From the NCBI RefSeq assembly GCF_007830125.1, contig NZ_VLLG01000003.1, positions 1,567,115-1,631,114 of the forward strand: a stretch of 64,000 nucleotides of DNA. The letters run 5' to 3'. How positions within the stretch are numbered: position 1 is the first letter of the stretch; each line of letters begins with the position of its first letter. The translations under genes were made by a program, and so were the position numbers. Positions 53,776 through 62,135 of this stretch are shown piece by piece. This DNA comes from Chitinophaga japonensis (GTDB taxonomy: Bacteria > Bacteroidota > Bacteroidia > Chitinophagales > Chitinophagaceae). The notes under the pieces were generated by a model. That model did no database searches. It saw only the letters and a list, made by a program, of their open reading frames with translations, and was not told the origin of the DNA.

Positions 53776-55236
53776 ATGTCAACACCTCAGACTTTCAAGC
53801 GCTCCTTCGGCCTGCTGGACGCCACCATGATCGTGGCCGGCTCCATGATCGGTTCCGGCATTTTTATCGTAAGCGCGGACATTGTGCGCAATGTAAGCTC
53901 CGCAGGCTGGCTGGTGCTGGTGTGGGTGTTGGCGGGTGTATTGACCCTTATTGCAGCGCTCAGCTATGGAGAGCTGAGCGCCATGTTCCCCAGGGCAGGA
54001 GGGCAGTACGTGTACCTGAAAGAAGCCTTTAACCCTTTGCTGGGTTTCCTGTATGGCTGGAGTTTTTTCACTGTAATACAAACGGGCACCATTGCGGCGG
54101 TGGGCGTGGCTTTTGCCAAGTTCACCGCCTACATATTTCCCGCATTGGGAGAGCAGAACATTATTGCGGACCTGGGATTTATGAAGGTAACGGCTGCGCA
54201 GCTCACTGCCATATGCGTGGTGGTGCTGCTCACCTATATCAATACGCTGGGCGTAAAAGAAGGTAAGTTGATACAGACCACCTTTACGCTCACCAAGATC
54301 GCTGCGCTGTTTGGCCTGATCATCTTCGGGCTGCTGCTGGCCGCCCGTAAGGACGTGTGGCAGGCCAACTGGCAGTCTGCCTTTACCTTGCAGCGGCTGG
54401 AGCCCGGCGGGCTGCTGCCTTATGCAGGGCTGGCGGCGCTGGGAGCCGTAGCCGGCAGTATGGTGGGCACCCTGTTCAGCAGCGACTCCTGGCATAATGT
54501 GACCTTCATTGCCGGCGAGATCAAACGGCCGGAAAGGAATATTGGCCTCAGCCTTTTCCTGGGCACTTTGCTGGTAACGGTCATTTATGTATCCACCAAC
54601 CTGATGTTCCTGGGCGTAATGCCCCTGCAGGAAATTGCATTCGCGGAAAGCGACCGGGTAGGGGTGGCGGCCTCCGTGCATATCTTCGGCAGCATGGGCA
54701 CCTATATTATCGCCGCCCTCATCATGGTATCCACTTTCGGCTGTAACAACGGCCTGATCCTGGCCGGCGCAAGGGTATACTATACCATGGCAAACGATGG
54801 CCTGTTCTTCAAACAACTGGCGGTGCTCAACAAGAACGCCGTGCCCGCCAAAGCCCTGTGGCTGCAATGTATCTGGGCCAGCCTGCTTTGCCTGAGTGGC
54901 AAATACGGGCAGTTGCTGGACTATGTGATCTTCGTGGTGCTTATCTTCTACATACTCACTATCACGGGTATATTCCGCCTGCGCAAAACGCGCCCCCAAA
55001 TGCCGAGGCCTTATAAAGCCTTCGGCTATCCCGTATTGCCTTTGTGCTATATTATCGCCGCCACCACCATCTGCCTGGCATTGCTGGCCTACAAACCCAT
55101 GTTCACCTGGCCCGGCCTGGGCCTTGTACTGCTGGGCATCCCCGTGTATTACCTGGTGTGGGGCCGGCAGCGCACTGCAGTTGCGCAGCAGCAAGCCCCT
55201 GCTGTTCCCGAGCCTGCAGAAGACGATATGAAGTAG
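53776..55236 (+). CDS. APC-family amino-acid permease
   Basis: A 486-residue permease with about 12 helices. GSMIGSGIFIVSADIVRNV in helix 1 is the substrate-binding motif of the amino acid-polyamine-organocation family; helix 6 shows GAVAGSMVGTLFSSDSW. It probably imports hydroxyproline (or proline) for the surrounding pathway; the substrate is inferred from the neighbours. Confidence 0.9.
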   Translation: MSTPQTFKRSFGLLDATMIVAGSMIGSGIFIVSADIVRNVSSAGWLVLVWVLAGVLTLIAALSYGELSAMFPRAGGQYVYLKEAFNPLLGFLYGWSFFTVIQTGTIAAVGVAFAKFTAYIFPALGEQNIIADLGFMKVTAAQLTAICVVVLLTYINTLGVKEGKLIQTTFTLTKIAALFGLIIFGLLLAARKDVWQANWQSAFTLQRLEPGGLLPYAGLAALGAVAGSMVGTLFSSDSWHNVTFIAGEIKRPERNIGLSLFLGTLLVTVIYVSTNLMFLGVMPLQEIAFAESDRVGVAASVHIFGSMGTYIIAALIMVSTFGCNNGLILAGARVYYTMANDGLFFKQLAVLNKNAVPAKALWLQCIWASLLCLSGKYGQLLDYVIFVVLIFYILTITGIFRLRKTRPQMPRPYKAFGYPVLPLCYIIAATTICLALLAYKPMFTWPGLGLVLLGIPVYYLVWGRQRTAVAQQQAPAVPEPAEDDMK

Positions 55237-55308
55237 CGGTTAAAATCCGGTAGCAAGCAGGTAAAATTGATGTGCCCCTATCTTTCCGTGTCTCTTAATT
55301 TTAAGTGT

Positions 55309-55320
55309 ACTGTTAACAGT
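55309..55320. promoter_or_regulatory. 12-bp perfect palindrome before the metallopeptidase gene
   Basis: ACTGTTAACAGT lies 56 bp before the start at 55377. A TATCTTTCC segment (55279 region) slightly upstream resembles a -7 box. Operator function is inferred. Confidence 0.35.
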
Positions 55321-55376
55321 TAATTACTAATTGCCCCCGCTCATTCCCTCATTGAAAACCTTTAAACGCACATCTT

Positions 55377-57551
55377 ATGAAAACAATGCTACTTACCCTG
55401 GCATCGCTCGTATTGTCGGGCTACCTCCTTGCACAAAAAAACGTGTTCATTCCCGCAGAGTTCAGTACCAGTCCCCTGAATACCTGGTCCTGGAGCAAGT
55501 CCTACCAGTCCGCCAATTTTGTGGTGTTCTGGGGCAACGTAGTGGGAACAGACCCTGCCAATTACGCTGATCCCAATCTCCGCTTCAATCCCCAGGCCAT
55601 TTGCGACACCCTGGAGAAGATCTATACGAAATTCGTGACGGAACTGCACTTCTGCTCCGATGCGCCCGGCACCAACCTGGGCCAGTACAAGATCATCATC
55701 GTCATGAACGACACCTGGGGCAGCGGCGGCCCTTCCGGCTGGGCCTTTGGAGGCACCTATGGCAATACCATCGGCGCCATGTGGGTGCATCCCAATTCCA
55801 CCCGCGACGGGGCCGTGCTGAGCCACGAGCTTACACATTCCCTGCAGGGCATGATCAGCATACAGGAAAATAATGTGGGCGGCGGCTACGTAGGCTGGGA
55901 GCCGGCCGGCTTTTTCTGGGAAGCCCATGCCAACTACATGCGCACCCAGATGTACCCCCGCTTTGCCGGTGACGACCTGCCCCGCTGGTGGGGCACGCAG
56001 ATGTTCCACCTCAGCTCTACCCGTCACCACTACGGCACCTTCAAATGGCTGTACCGCATTGAGGACACGGACGGCTTTACTATGGTGAACCGTTTGTGGA
56101 AGGAATCGTTGGCCAATGAGCACCCGGTGATTACGTACCGCCGGCTCAAAGGCTGGAACCAAAGCCAGCTCAATAATTTCATGTATGACTACGCCAAACG
56201 GGAAGTGACCTATGACTATGCGGCCAACGGCTTTGGTGCCATCATGCGGGCGGAGCATAACCGCATCCGGGTGCAGGAACCGCATTACCTTTGGCGCCGG
56301 TTTACGGTGCTGAAACAGGTCAACGCCGCTACCGGACGCTATATAGTGCCCGATGCCTTTGCCCCGCAGGACTACGGGTATAACATCATTCCCCTGTATC
56401 CTACCTGCAGCAGCGGGCAGGTAGTGGTAAAGTTCAAGGGTCATACGGAAGTGAACGGCAGCGCGGGCTGGCGCTACGGCTTTGTAGCCGTCAGGGCCGA
56501 TGGTACGGTGTCCCGCTACAGCGCTACTTATTCCGCGAACGACAGCCAGGTGAGCTTCCAGTTGAATGCAGATGAAGCCGCGTTGTATTTTGTAGTGACC
56601 GGCGCGCCCACCACGCACACTTCCTATGTATGGGAGCCCGGCTGGCCGAAGATCAAACGTTACCCTTATGAGCTGCGTATTGGCAATGCCGTACCGGAAG
56701 GCTACCAGCCCGGCTTCCGGTCCATGTACAAAACCAACGGGCATACGCATGCCAACGGCGGCGGCTGGGTGGCCAACAGTGCTACGGTGGCGGCTACCGC
56801 TTATGTGGGGCCTTCCGCTATTGTGCTGGGCAGCTCCAATGTTTCCGGCAATGCCCGTATTGAAGGACATGCCTGGGTGGAGAACGCTACCGTGCAGCAG
56901 AACGTGGTGATCGGCGGTAATGCATCCGTATGGGGCGGCACTTACTCCGGCAGCGCACAGGTAACGGAGAACGCGGTACTGAGCAATTGCAACGTGTCCG
57001 GTTCCGCTGTGATCAAAGGCGATGCGCTGGAATGGGGCGTTACTTTCGGCAGTACCGTTACAGTAGGCGGCGACGCGGAGATCAGCAGTTGCAGCACCCC
57101 GGGCGTGTACCTGCAGGTGCCGCACCCGAACAACGGCCGCTCCAACTGCGACGGCAAAGGCGCCGGCGATGCTTCCAATACGGATGTGAACGCCGCCTAT
57201 ACGCCATTCACCGATGCGCAGATGGCCTTCTCCGGCACGGTGAGCTGCCCGGCAGCATTCCCGTTGGTAAAGCTGGAAGCCGCCGGCAATCCTGCAAACA
57301 GCGGCATGCTGCTGTACCCGAACCCTGTTCGCTCCGTGTTCTACGTGTCCTTACCGGGTTTTTCCAGGGAGGAAGCAGTAGTGCTTACCATTTATGACAA
57401 CCAGGGCCGCCAGGTGTACAGCCGGCACCTGCAGCAGGAGCGTACCATCAGCCTGGACGCGGCCGCCCTGCAACTGGAAGCAGGCCCCTGCTATATCAGG
57501 GCCGTGGGCAGGCAGCAGGTGTATACCAGGAAAATGATCGTCACGAAATAG
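55377..57551 (+). CDS. Secreted HExxH metallopeptidase-like protein (DUF6055 type) with T9SS sorting domain
   Basis: A 724-residue secreted protein. After the signal peptide (MKTMLLTLASLVLSGYLLAQ) a catalytic-looking domain carries H150-E-L-T-H154 and a likely third ligand E182 in FFWEAHANYM, the gluzincin arrangement. A beta domain and a left-handed-helix-like repeat stretch (about 460-600: SAIVLGSSNVSGNARIEGHA) follow. It ends with a type A T9SS signal (LYPNPVRSVFYV to the Lys end). In this cluster it could release peptides from hydroxyproline-rich protein outside the cell; that is inference. The family name is from memory. Confidence 0.78.
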   Translation: MKTMLLTLASLVLSGYLLAQKNVFIPAEFSTSPLNTWSWSKSYQSANFVVFWGNVVGTDPANYADPNLRFNPQAICDTLEKIYTKFVTELHFCSDAPGTNLGQYKIIIVMNDTWGSGGPSGWAFGGTYGNTIGAMWVHPNSTRDGAVLSHELTHSLQGMISIQENNVGGGYVGWEPAGFFWEAHANYMRTQMYPRFAGDDLPRWWGTQMFHLSSTRHHYGTFKWLYRIEDTDGFTMVNRLWKESLANEHPVITYRRLKGWNQSQLNNFMYDYAKREVTYDYAANGFGAIMRAEHNRIRVQEPHYLWRRFTVLKQVNAATGRYIVPDAFAPQDYGYNIIPLYPTCSSGQVVVKFKGHTEVNGSAGWRYGFVAVRADGTVSRYSATYSANDSQVSFQLNADEAALYFVVTGAPTTHTSYVWEPGWPKIKRYPYELRIGNAVPEGYQPGFRSMYKTNGHTHANGGGWVANSATVAATAYVGPSAIVLGSSNVSGNARIEGHAWVENATVQQNVVIGGNASVWGGTYSGSAQVTENAVLSNCNVSGSAVIKGDALEWGVTFGSTVTVGGDAEISSCSTPGVYLQVPHPNNGRSNCDGKGAGDASNTDVNAAYTPFTDAQMAFSGTVSCPAAFPLVKLEAAGNPANSGMLLYPNPVRSVFYVSLPGFSREEAVVLTIYDNQGRQVYSRHLQQERTISLDAAALQLEAGPCYIRAVGRQQVYTRKMIVTK

Positions 57552-57559
57552 GCGCTGGA

Positions 57560-57697
57560 GAATGTAAAAGGGGAAAAGGGAAAAGGGAGAAAGGAGAAAG
57601 CTGCGAAAGGAGAAACAGACCCGCACCCCTTCTCCCTTCTCCCTTTTCCCTTCTCCCTTTTCCCCTTTTACATTTGAAATTTTCCCTTTTACATTCT
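57560..57697. repeat. Purine/pyrimidine word hairpin before the epimerase gene
   Basis: The left arm (57560-57600), GAATGTAAAAGGGG followed by GGGAAAA/GGGAGAAAGG words, is largely complementary to the right arm at 57627-57674 (CTTCTCCCTTTTCCC words, ending TTTACATT). A second TTTTACATTC copy ends at 57697. The arms are long strand-biased G/A and C/T tracts. Confidence 0.7.
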
Positions 57698-57841
57698 TTA
57701 ATCCCATTTCCACCCAAAATCCCGGGATTTATGTTAATTTTTGCAAACCTTTGATCAATACCTGTAACGGTACGTTCAATGCTTCTGGATATTTTTGTTA
57801 AAAGCCGGCAACGGCGTTCATGCTAATTCTAACAAGCGACA

Positions 57842-58846
57842 GTGGGAAAGAAGACTTTTTTTTGTATCGACGCACATACCTGTGGTAATCCCGTAAGACT
57901 GGTAGCCGGCGGGGGACCGGTGCTGCAAGGCAGCAATATGAGCGAAAAGCGCAATCACTTCCTGCGCGAATTTGACTGGATCAGGAAAGGACTGATGTTC
58001 GAGCCGCGCGGCCACGACATGATGAGCGGCAGTATCCTGTACCCGCCGCATGATCCTGCCAACGATGTAGCGGTGCTGTTCATCGAAACCAGCGGTTGCC
58101 TGCCCATGTGCGGGCATGGCACCATCGGCACCATTACCATAGCCGTGGAGGAAGGGCTGATCACGCCCAAAACGCCGGGCGTGGTAAGAATGGAAACACC
58201 GGCCGGCCTGGTCATTGTTACCTATGTACAGGAAGGCAACAAGGTAAAAAGCGTAAAGCTCACCAATGTGCCGGCTTACCTGGCCGCTACGGCCCTGGAA
58301 GTAGAATGCCCGGAGTTGGGCCTGCTGAAAGTGGACGTATCCTACGGCGGCAACTTTTACGCCATTGTGGATGTGCAGGAAAATTTCAGGGGGCTGGAGC
58401 ACTATTCCGCTTCCCAACTGATTGAATGGGCCAGGGAAATGCGCCGGCGCATTAATGAAAAGCACACCTTCGTACACCCGGACAACCCGCATATCAATGG
58501 CTGCTCCCACATCCTGTGGACCGGCGCGGTGCTGGACAGCAGCTCCACTGCCCGCAATGCCGTTTTCTACGGTGACAAGGCCATCGACCGCTCTCCCTGC
58601 GGTACCGGCACCTCCGCCCGCATGGCGCAGTGGTACACGAAAGGCCAATTGAAAAAAGGAGACGAGTTCATTCACGAAAGCATTATCGGTTCCAGGTTCA
58701 CCGGCCGTATAGAAGAGGAGACCTCCGTAGGCGGCAGGCCCGCCATCCGGCCCAGTATTGAAGGTTGGGCCAGGATATATGGATACAATACCATTACCAT
58801 TGATCCGGAAGATGATCCGTATGCATATGGGTTGCAGGTAATTTAG
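57842..58846 (+). CDS. 4-hydroxyproline 2-epimerase (proline racemase family)
   Basis: A 334-residue enzyme with the paired catalytic cysteines C90 (PMCGHGTIG) and C253 (DRSPCGTGTSA). It converts trans-4-hydroxy-L-proline to cis-4-hydroxy-D-proline, the entry step for the FAD enzyme encoded next. The start is GTG at 57842, giving MGKKTFFCIDAHTCGNPVRLV, the normal family opening. Proline racemase is the alternative, but the neighbours favour hydroxyproline. Confidence 0.92.
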   Translation: MGKKTFFCIDAHTCGNPVRLVAGGGPVLQGSNMSEKRNHFLREFDWIRKGLMFEPRGHDMMSGSILYPPHDPANDVAVLFIETSGCLPMCGHGTIGTITIAVEEGLITPKTPGVVRMETPAGLVIVTYVQEGNKVKSVKLTNVPAYLAATALEVECPELGLLKVDVSYGGNFYAIVDVQENFRGLEHYSASQLIEWAREMRRRINEKHTFVHPDNPHINGCSHILWTGAVLDSSSTARNAVFYGDKAIDRSPCGTGTSARMAQWYTKGQLKKGDEFIHESIIGSRFTGRIEEETSVGGRPAIRPSIEGWARIYGYNTITIDPEDDPYAYGLQVI

Positions 58847-58973
58847 ATGAAAACCCAAATTCCAAATCCCAAATTCCAAAATGGGCAGGAGTAACGGTAG
58901 TAACGGTTGTCATCTCTTTGGAATTTGGATACTGAAATTTGGATTTTGGATCTTGGAATTTGGATTTTGGAAT
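58847..58973. repeat. CCAAATT-word hairpin between epimerase and FAD enzyme
   Basis: The left arm (58850-58884) consists of CCAAATTCCAAA words and the right arm (58917-58973) of TTTGGAATTTGGAT words. A 12-bp perfect match CCAAATTCCAAA / TTTGGAATTTGG exists, with several alternative registers. The right arm ends 8 bp before the FAD-enzyme ATG. Confidence 0.75.
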
Positions 58974-58980
58974 TTTTTAT

Positions 58981-60228
58981 ATGGAAAAGGTTATAATAAT
59001 CGGCGGCGGGATCATTGGGCTGAGCAGCGCATTTTACCTGCAGGAAGCAGGATATGCGGTAACGGTCATAGACAGCACGGATATGCAGCAGGGCTGCTCT
59101 TACGGTAATGCAGGCTATGTATGTCCCAGCCATTTTGTGCCGCTGGCTACACCCGGCATTGTAAAGCAGGGACTGAAGTGGATGCTGAACGCCAAAAGCC
59201 CCTTTTATGTGCAGCCGCGGCTGAACGGGGACCTGATCTCCTGGGGGCTGAAGTTTATGAAAAGCGCTACCCGGGAGCATGTGGAACGGTCTGCCGTGCC
59301 GCTGCGGGATATTGCCCTGCTGAGCAAGCAGCTTTATGAAACCTGGTCACGGCAGCACGGGATGGATTTCTCCTACGAGCCCAAGGGCATGCTGGAGCTT
59401 TTTAAAACAGACGGGAGCCTGCATCATGCGGAGGAAACGCTTACAGAAGCCCGTCGCCTGGGCCTGGACGCCCGCCTTTTGAACAGGGAGGAGCTGCAGG
59501 CCATGGAGCCCGGGGCGGGAATAGATGCGCTGGGCGCGCTGTTCTTTGCCTGTGATGCGCAATTGTATCCCAATAAGCTGATGAGCAGCCTGCTGACCTG
59601 GTTACAGCAGCATGGCGTGCAGTTGGAAGTGAACCAGGAGGTGACCGGTTTTGTGACAGAAGGCGGCAGGATCAGGGGCGTAAAGGCTGGTGTGCGGCAT
59701 TACCCGGCAGATCATGTGGTGCTGGCGGCAGGCGTATGGAGCAGCGGGGTGGCGAAGCAATTGGGATTGCGTATTCCCATGGTGGGCGGCAGGGGCTACA
59801 GCGTTACGTTTGAGAACGCGCCCTACAAGCTGCATCATTCCATCATATTAAGCGAAGCCAGGGTAGCCATCTCACCGATGGACGGCAACAAGATCCGCTT
59901 TGGCGGCACCATGGAGATCACCGCGCTGAACGCGCCGCCCCGCATGCAGCGGGTGCAGGGCATACTGGAATCCGTGAAACGTTACTTCCCCGCATATGAT
60001 ATCCCGGTGCCGGCAGCAGATAAGGTATGGTATGGTTACCGCCCCTGCAGCGCAGACGGCCTGCCGTATATAGGTAACACTCAACAATACACGAACCTGA
60101 CACTCGCTACCGGGCATTCTATGCTGGGCATCAGCCTGGGCGCCGGTACAGGCAAGCTGGTAAGCGAGCTGGTGCAGGGCGTGCCACCCTCCATGGATGT
60201 AACGCCATTCAGCGTAGGAAGGGGGTAG
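58981..60228 (+). CDS. FAD-dependent D-hydroxyproline dehydrogenase (DAO family)
   Basis: A 415-residue flavoprotein oxidising cis-4-hydroxy-D-proline to the pyrroline. The dinucleotide fold IIIGGGIIGLSSAFYLQEAG starts at residue 4, followed by QQGCSYGNAGYVCPSH and, at the end, the substrate-domain motif SADGLPYIGNT and TGHSMLGISLGAGTG. ATG at 58981 is chosen; the frame upstream is formed by the hairpin words. DadA-type D-amino acid dehydrogenase is the generic alternative. Confidence 0.92.
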   Translation: MEKVIIIGGGIIGLSSAFYLQEAGYAVTVIDSTDMQQGCSYGNAGYVCPSHFVPLATPGIVKQGLKWMLNAKSPFYVQPRLNGDLISWGLKFMKSATREHVERSAVPLRDIALLSKQLYETWSRQHGMDFSYEPKGMLELFKTDGSLHHAEETLTEARRLGLDARLLNREELQAMEPGAGIDALGALFFACDAQLYPNKLMSSLLTWLQQHGVQLEVNQEVTGFVTEGGRIRGVKAGVRHYPADHVVLAAGVWSSGVAKQLGLRIPMVGGRGYSVTFENAPYKLHHSIILSEARVAISPMDGNKIRFGGTMEITALNAPPRMQRVQGILESVKRYFPAYDIPVPAADKVWYGYRPCSADGLPYIGNTQQYTNLTLATGHSMLGISLGAGTGKLVSELVQGVPPSMDVTPFSVGRG

Positions 60229-60406
60229 TAGGAGGTAGGAAGTAAGATGTAGGAAGTAGGAGGTAGGAAGGTTGAAGTATGGAATATGATATGAAGTATA
60301 AAATAGCCAATAAACAACAAATACTCATGAAGAATATCTTGCGTCTTACATCTTACATCTTACGTCCTACCTCCTACTTCCTACATCTTACTTCCTACCT
60401 CCTACT
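60227..60406. repeat. Perfect 42-bp stem hairpin, right arm coding a signal peptide
   Basis: 60227-60268 (starting AGTAGGAGGTAGGAAGTAAG) is the exact complement of 60365-60406. The 96-nt loop contains the likely ATG (60327) of the next gene, and the right arm encodes residues 13-27 of its signal peptide. Words GTAGGAGGTAGGAAGTAAGATG recur from the 51- and 53-kb hairpins. Confidence 0.9.
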
Positions 60407-62102
60407 TCTTACATCATCCACTGCCTTTGCGCAACAACAGTCACCGCTACTGTACCTGCAAACCAGTGAAGTGAACGACCTGATGGTGCATTACCAGGCG
60501 GATAAGGGCAGCATAAGCCGTTTCTATTTCGTGAACAACTCGCCGGAGCGCCGGCAGCAGGTGGAAAAGCTGGACAAACAATACCTGCAGCAACTGGAGG
60601 AACTGGATTTTAACACCCTGCCTGTTGGCTCCCGGGTGGACTATCTCCTTTTCCGGGAAAAACTGCAGCAGGAGCTGCATGGGTTGCAGGAGGAAGCCAC
60701 ACAGTACCAGCAGCTAAACGGCTGGTTCCCCTTTGCAGAAAAATTATACGCCATAGAAAAGCTGCGCCGCCGCGGCACGGAACAAAATGCGCAGCAGTTG
60801 GCCGCCAGCTTTCATGATATGGCTTCGCAAATAAATAAGAAAGCCAAAGCGTTGGAGCAGCAGCAGGAGATAAACATTGATCTCGTGCTGCGGGCGGAAG
60901 GGATCGTAAAAGGATTACAGAACGCCCTGCAAAGCGTGCACAAATTTTACAATGGCTATGACCCGCAGTATACCTGGTGGGCGGCCGCTCCCTACAAGGA
61001 GCTGGACAGCGCACTGAACCTTTATGCGCGGGTATGGAAAGAGCATGAGAAAACGGCGCCGGGCAGCAGTCGTGACAGCAGCGGCATTATCGGTTACCCG
61101 GTAGGCAGAACGGAGCTGATACGGCAGTTGCAGGAGGAAATGATCCCTTACACGCCGGAAGACCTGATCGCCATTGCCAACAAGGAATTTGCCTGGTGCG
61201 ATGCGGAAATGCTTAAAGCCTCCCGGGAAATGGGTTTTGGCGACGACTGGAAAAAAGCGCTGGAGAAAGTAAAGAACACTTACGTGCCGCCCGGAAAACA
61301 GCCGGAGGCCATTATGGACCTGTATAATCAATCGATAGATTTCCTGCAAAAGCATGACCTGGTCACCATCCCGCCGCTGGCAGCGGAAACCTGGCGCATG
61401 ATCATGATGACGCCGGAACGGCAGCGCGTGAATCCTTTCTTTACCGGCGGGGAAGTGCTCAGCATTTCCTATCCTACGGACGACATGAGCGAGGAGGACA
61501 AGCTGATGAGCATGCGGGGCAATAACCCGCACTTTTCCCGGGCTACCGTGCATCACGAGCTGATAGCCGGCCATCACCTGCAGATGTACATGTGCAGGCG
61601 CTACAAGACCTACCGCGATTTCAGAACACCGTTCTGGATAGAAGGATGGGCCCTGTACTGGGAAATGCTGCTGTGGGACCAGCAGTTTCCCCGCTCCCCG
61701 GAAGACCGGGTAGGCATGCTCTTCTGGCGCATGCACCGTTGCGCCCGTATCATTTTCTCGCTCAATTTTCACCTGGGAAAATGGACGCCGCAACAATGCA
61801 TCGACTTCCTGGTGGACCGGGTAGGGCATGAAAGGGCCAATGCAGAAGGGGAGGTGCGCCGTTCCTTCGTGAGCGGGCTGGGATACAGCCCCCTGTATCA
61901 ACTGGCTTATATGATTGGCGGGCTGCAGTTCTATGCCCTGAAAAAGGAGCTGGTGGACAGCGGGAAAATGACGCTCAAACAGTACCACGATGCCGTGCTG
62001 CAACAGAATATGATGCCCGTGGAAATGGTAAGGGCCATCCTGACGAACCAACGGCTCCCGGAAGATTTTAAGACCAACTGGAAGTTTTACTCCCTGAAAT
62101 AA
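60327..62102 (+). CDS. DUF885-family peptidase-like secreted protein
   Basis: A 591-residue exported protein. ATG at 60327 gives MKNILRLTSYILRPTSYFLH and a cleavage site near AFAQQQ; the hydrophobic core repeats LTSY. The catalytic-looking motif is HHELIAGHHLQ, with H410 and H416 around Glu411. An IEGWALYWEML segment supplies a likely third ligand. DUF885 proteins are related to M2/M32-type metallopeptidases and are often assigned to peptides. Here it probably trims hydroxyproline-rich peptides (inference). Confidence 0.8.
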   Translation: MKNILRLTSYILRPTSYFLHLTSYLLLLTSSTAFAQQQSPLLYLQTSEVNDLMVHYQADKGSISRFYFVNNSPERRQQVEKLDKQYLQQLEELDFNTLPVGSRVDYLLFREKLQQELHGLQEEATQYQQLNGWFPFAEKLYAIEKLRRRGTEQNAQQLAASFHDMASQINKKAKALEQQQEINIDLVLRAEGIVKGLQNALQSVHKFYNGYDPQYTWWAAAPYKELDSALNLYARVWKEHEKTAPGSSRDSSGIIGYPVGRTELIRQLQEEMIPYTPEDLIAIANKEFAWCDAEMLKASREMGFGDDWKKALEKVKNTYVPPGKQPEAIMDLYNQSIDFLQKHDLVTIPPLAAETWRMIMMTPERQRVNPFFTGGEVLSISYPTDDMSEEDKLMSMRGNNPHFSRATVHHELIAGHHLQMYMCRRYKTYRDFRTPFWIEGWALYWEMLLWDQQFPRSPEDRVGMLFWRMHRCARIIFSLNFHLGKWTPQQCIDFLVDRVGHERANAEGEVRRSFVSGLGYSPLYQLAYMIGGLQFYALKKELVDSGKMTLKQYHDAVLQQNMMPVEMVRAILTNQRLPEDFKTNWKFYSLK

Positions 62103-62135
62103 TTTATTCGCTTACGAACCAATAACCCGTAGTTT

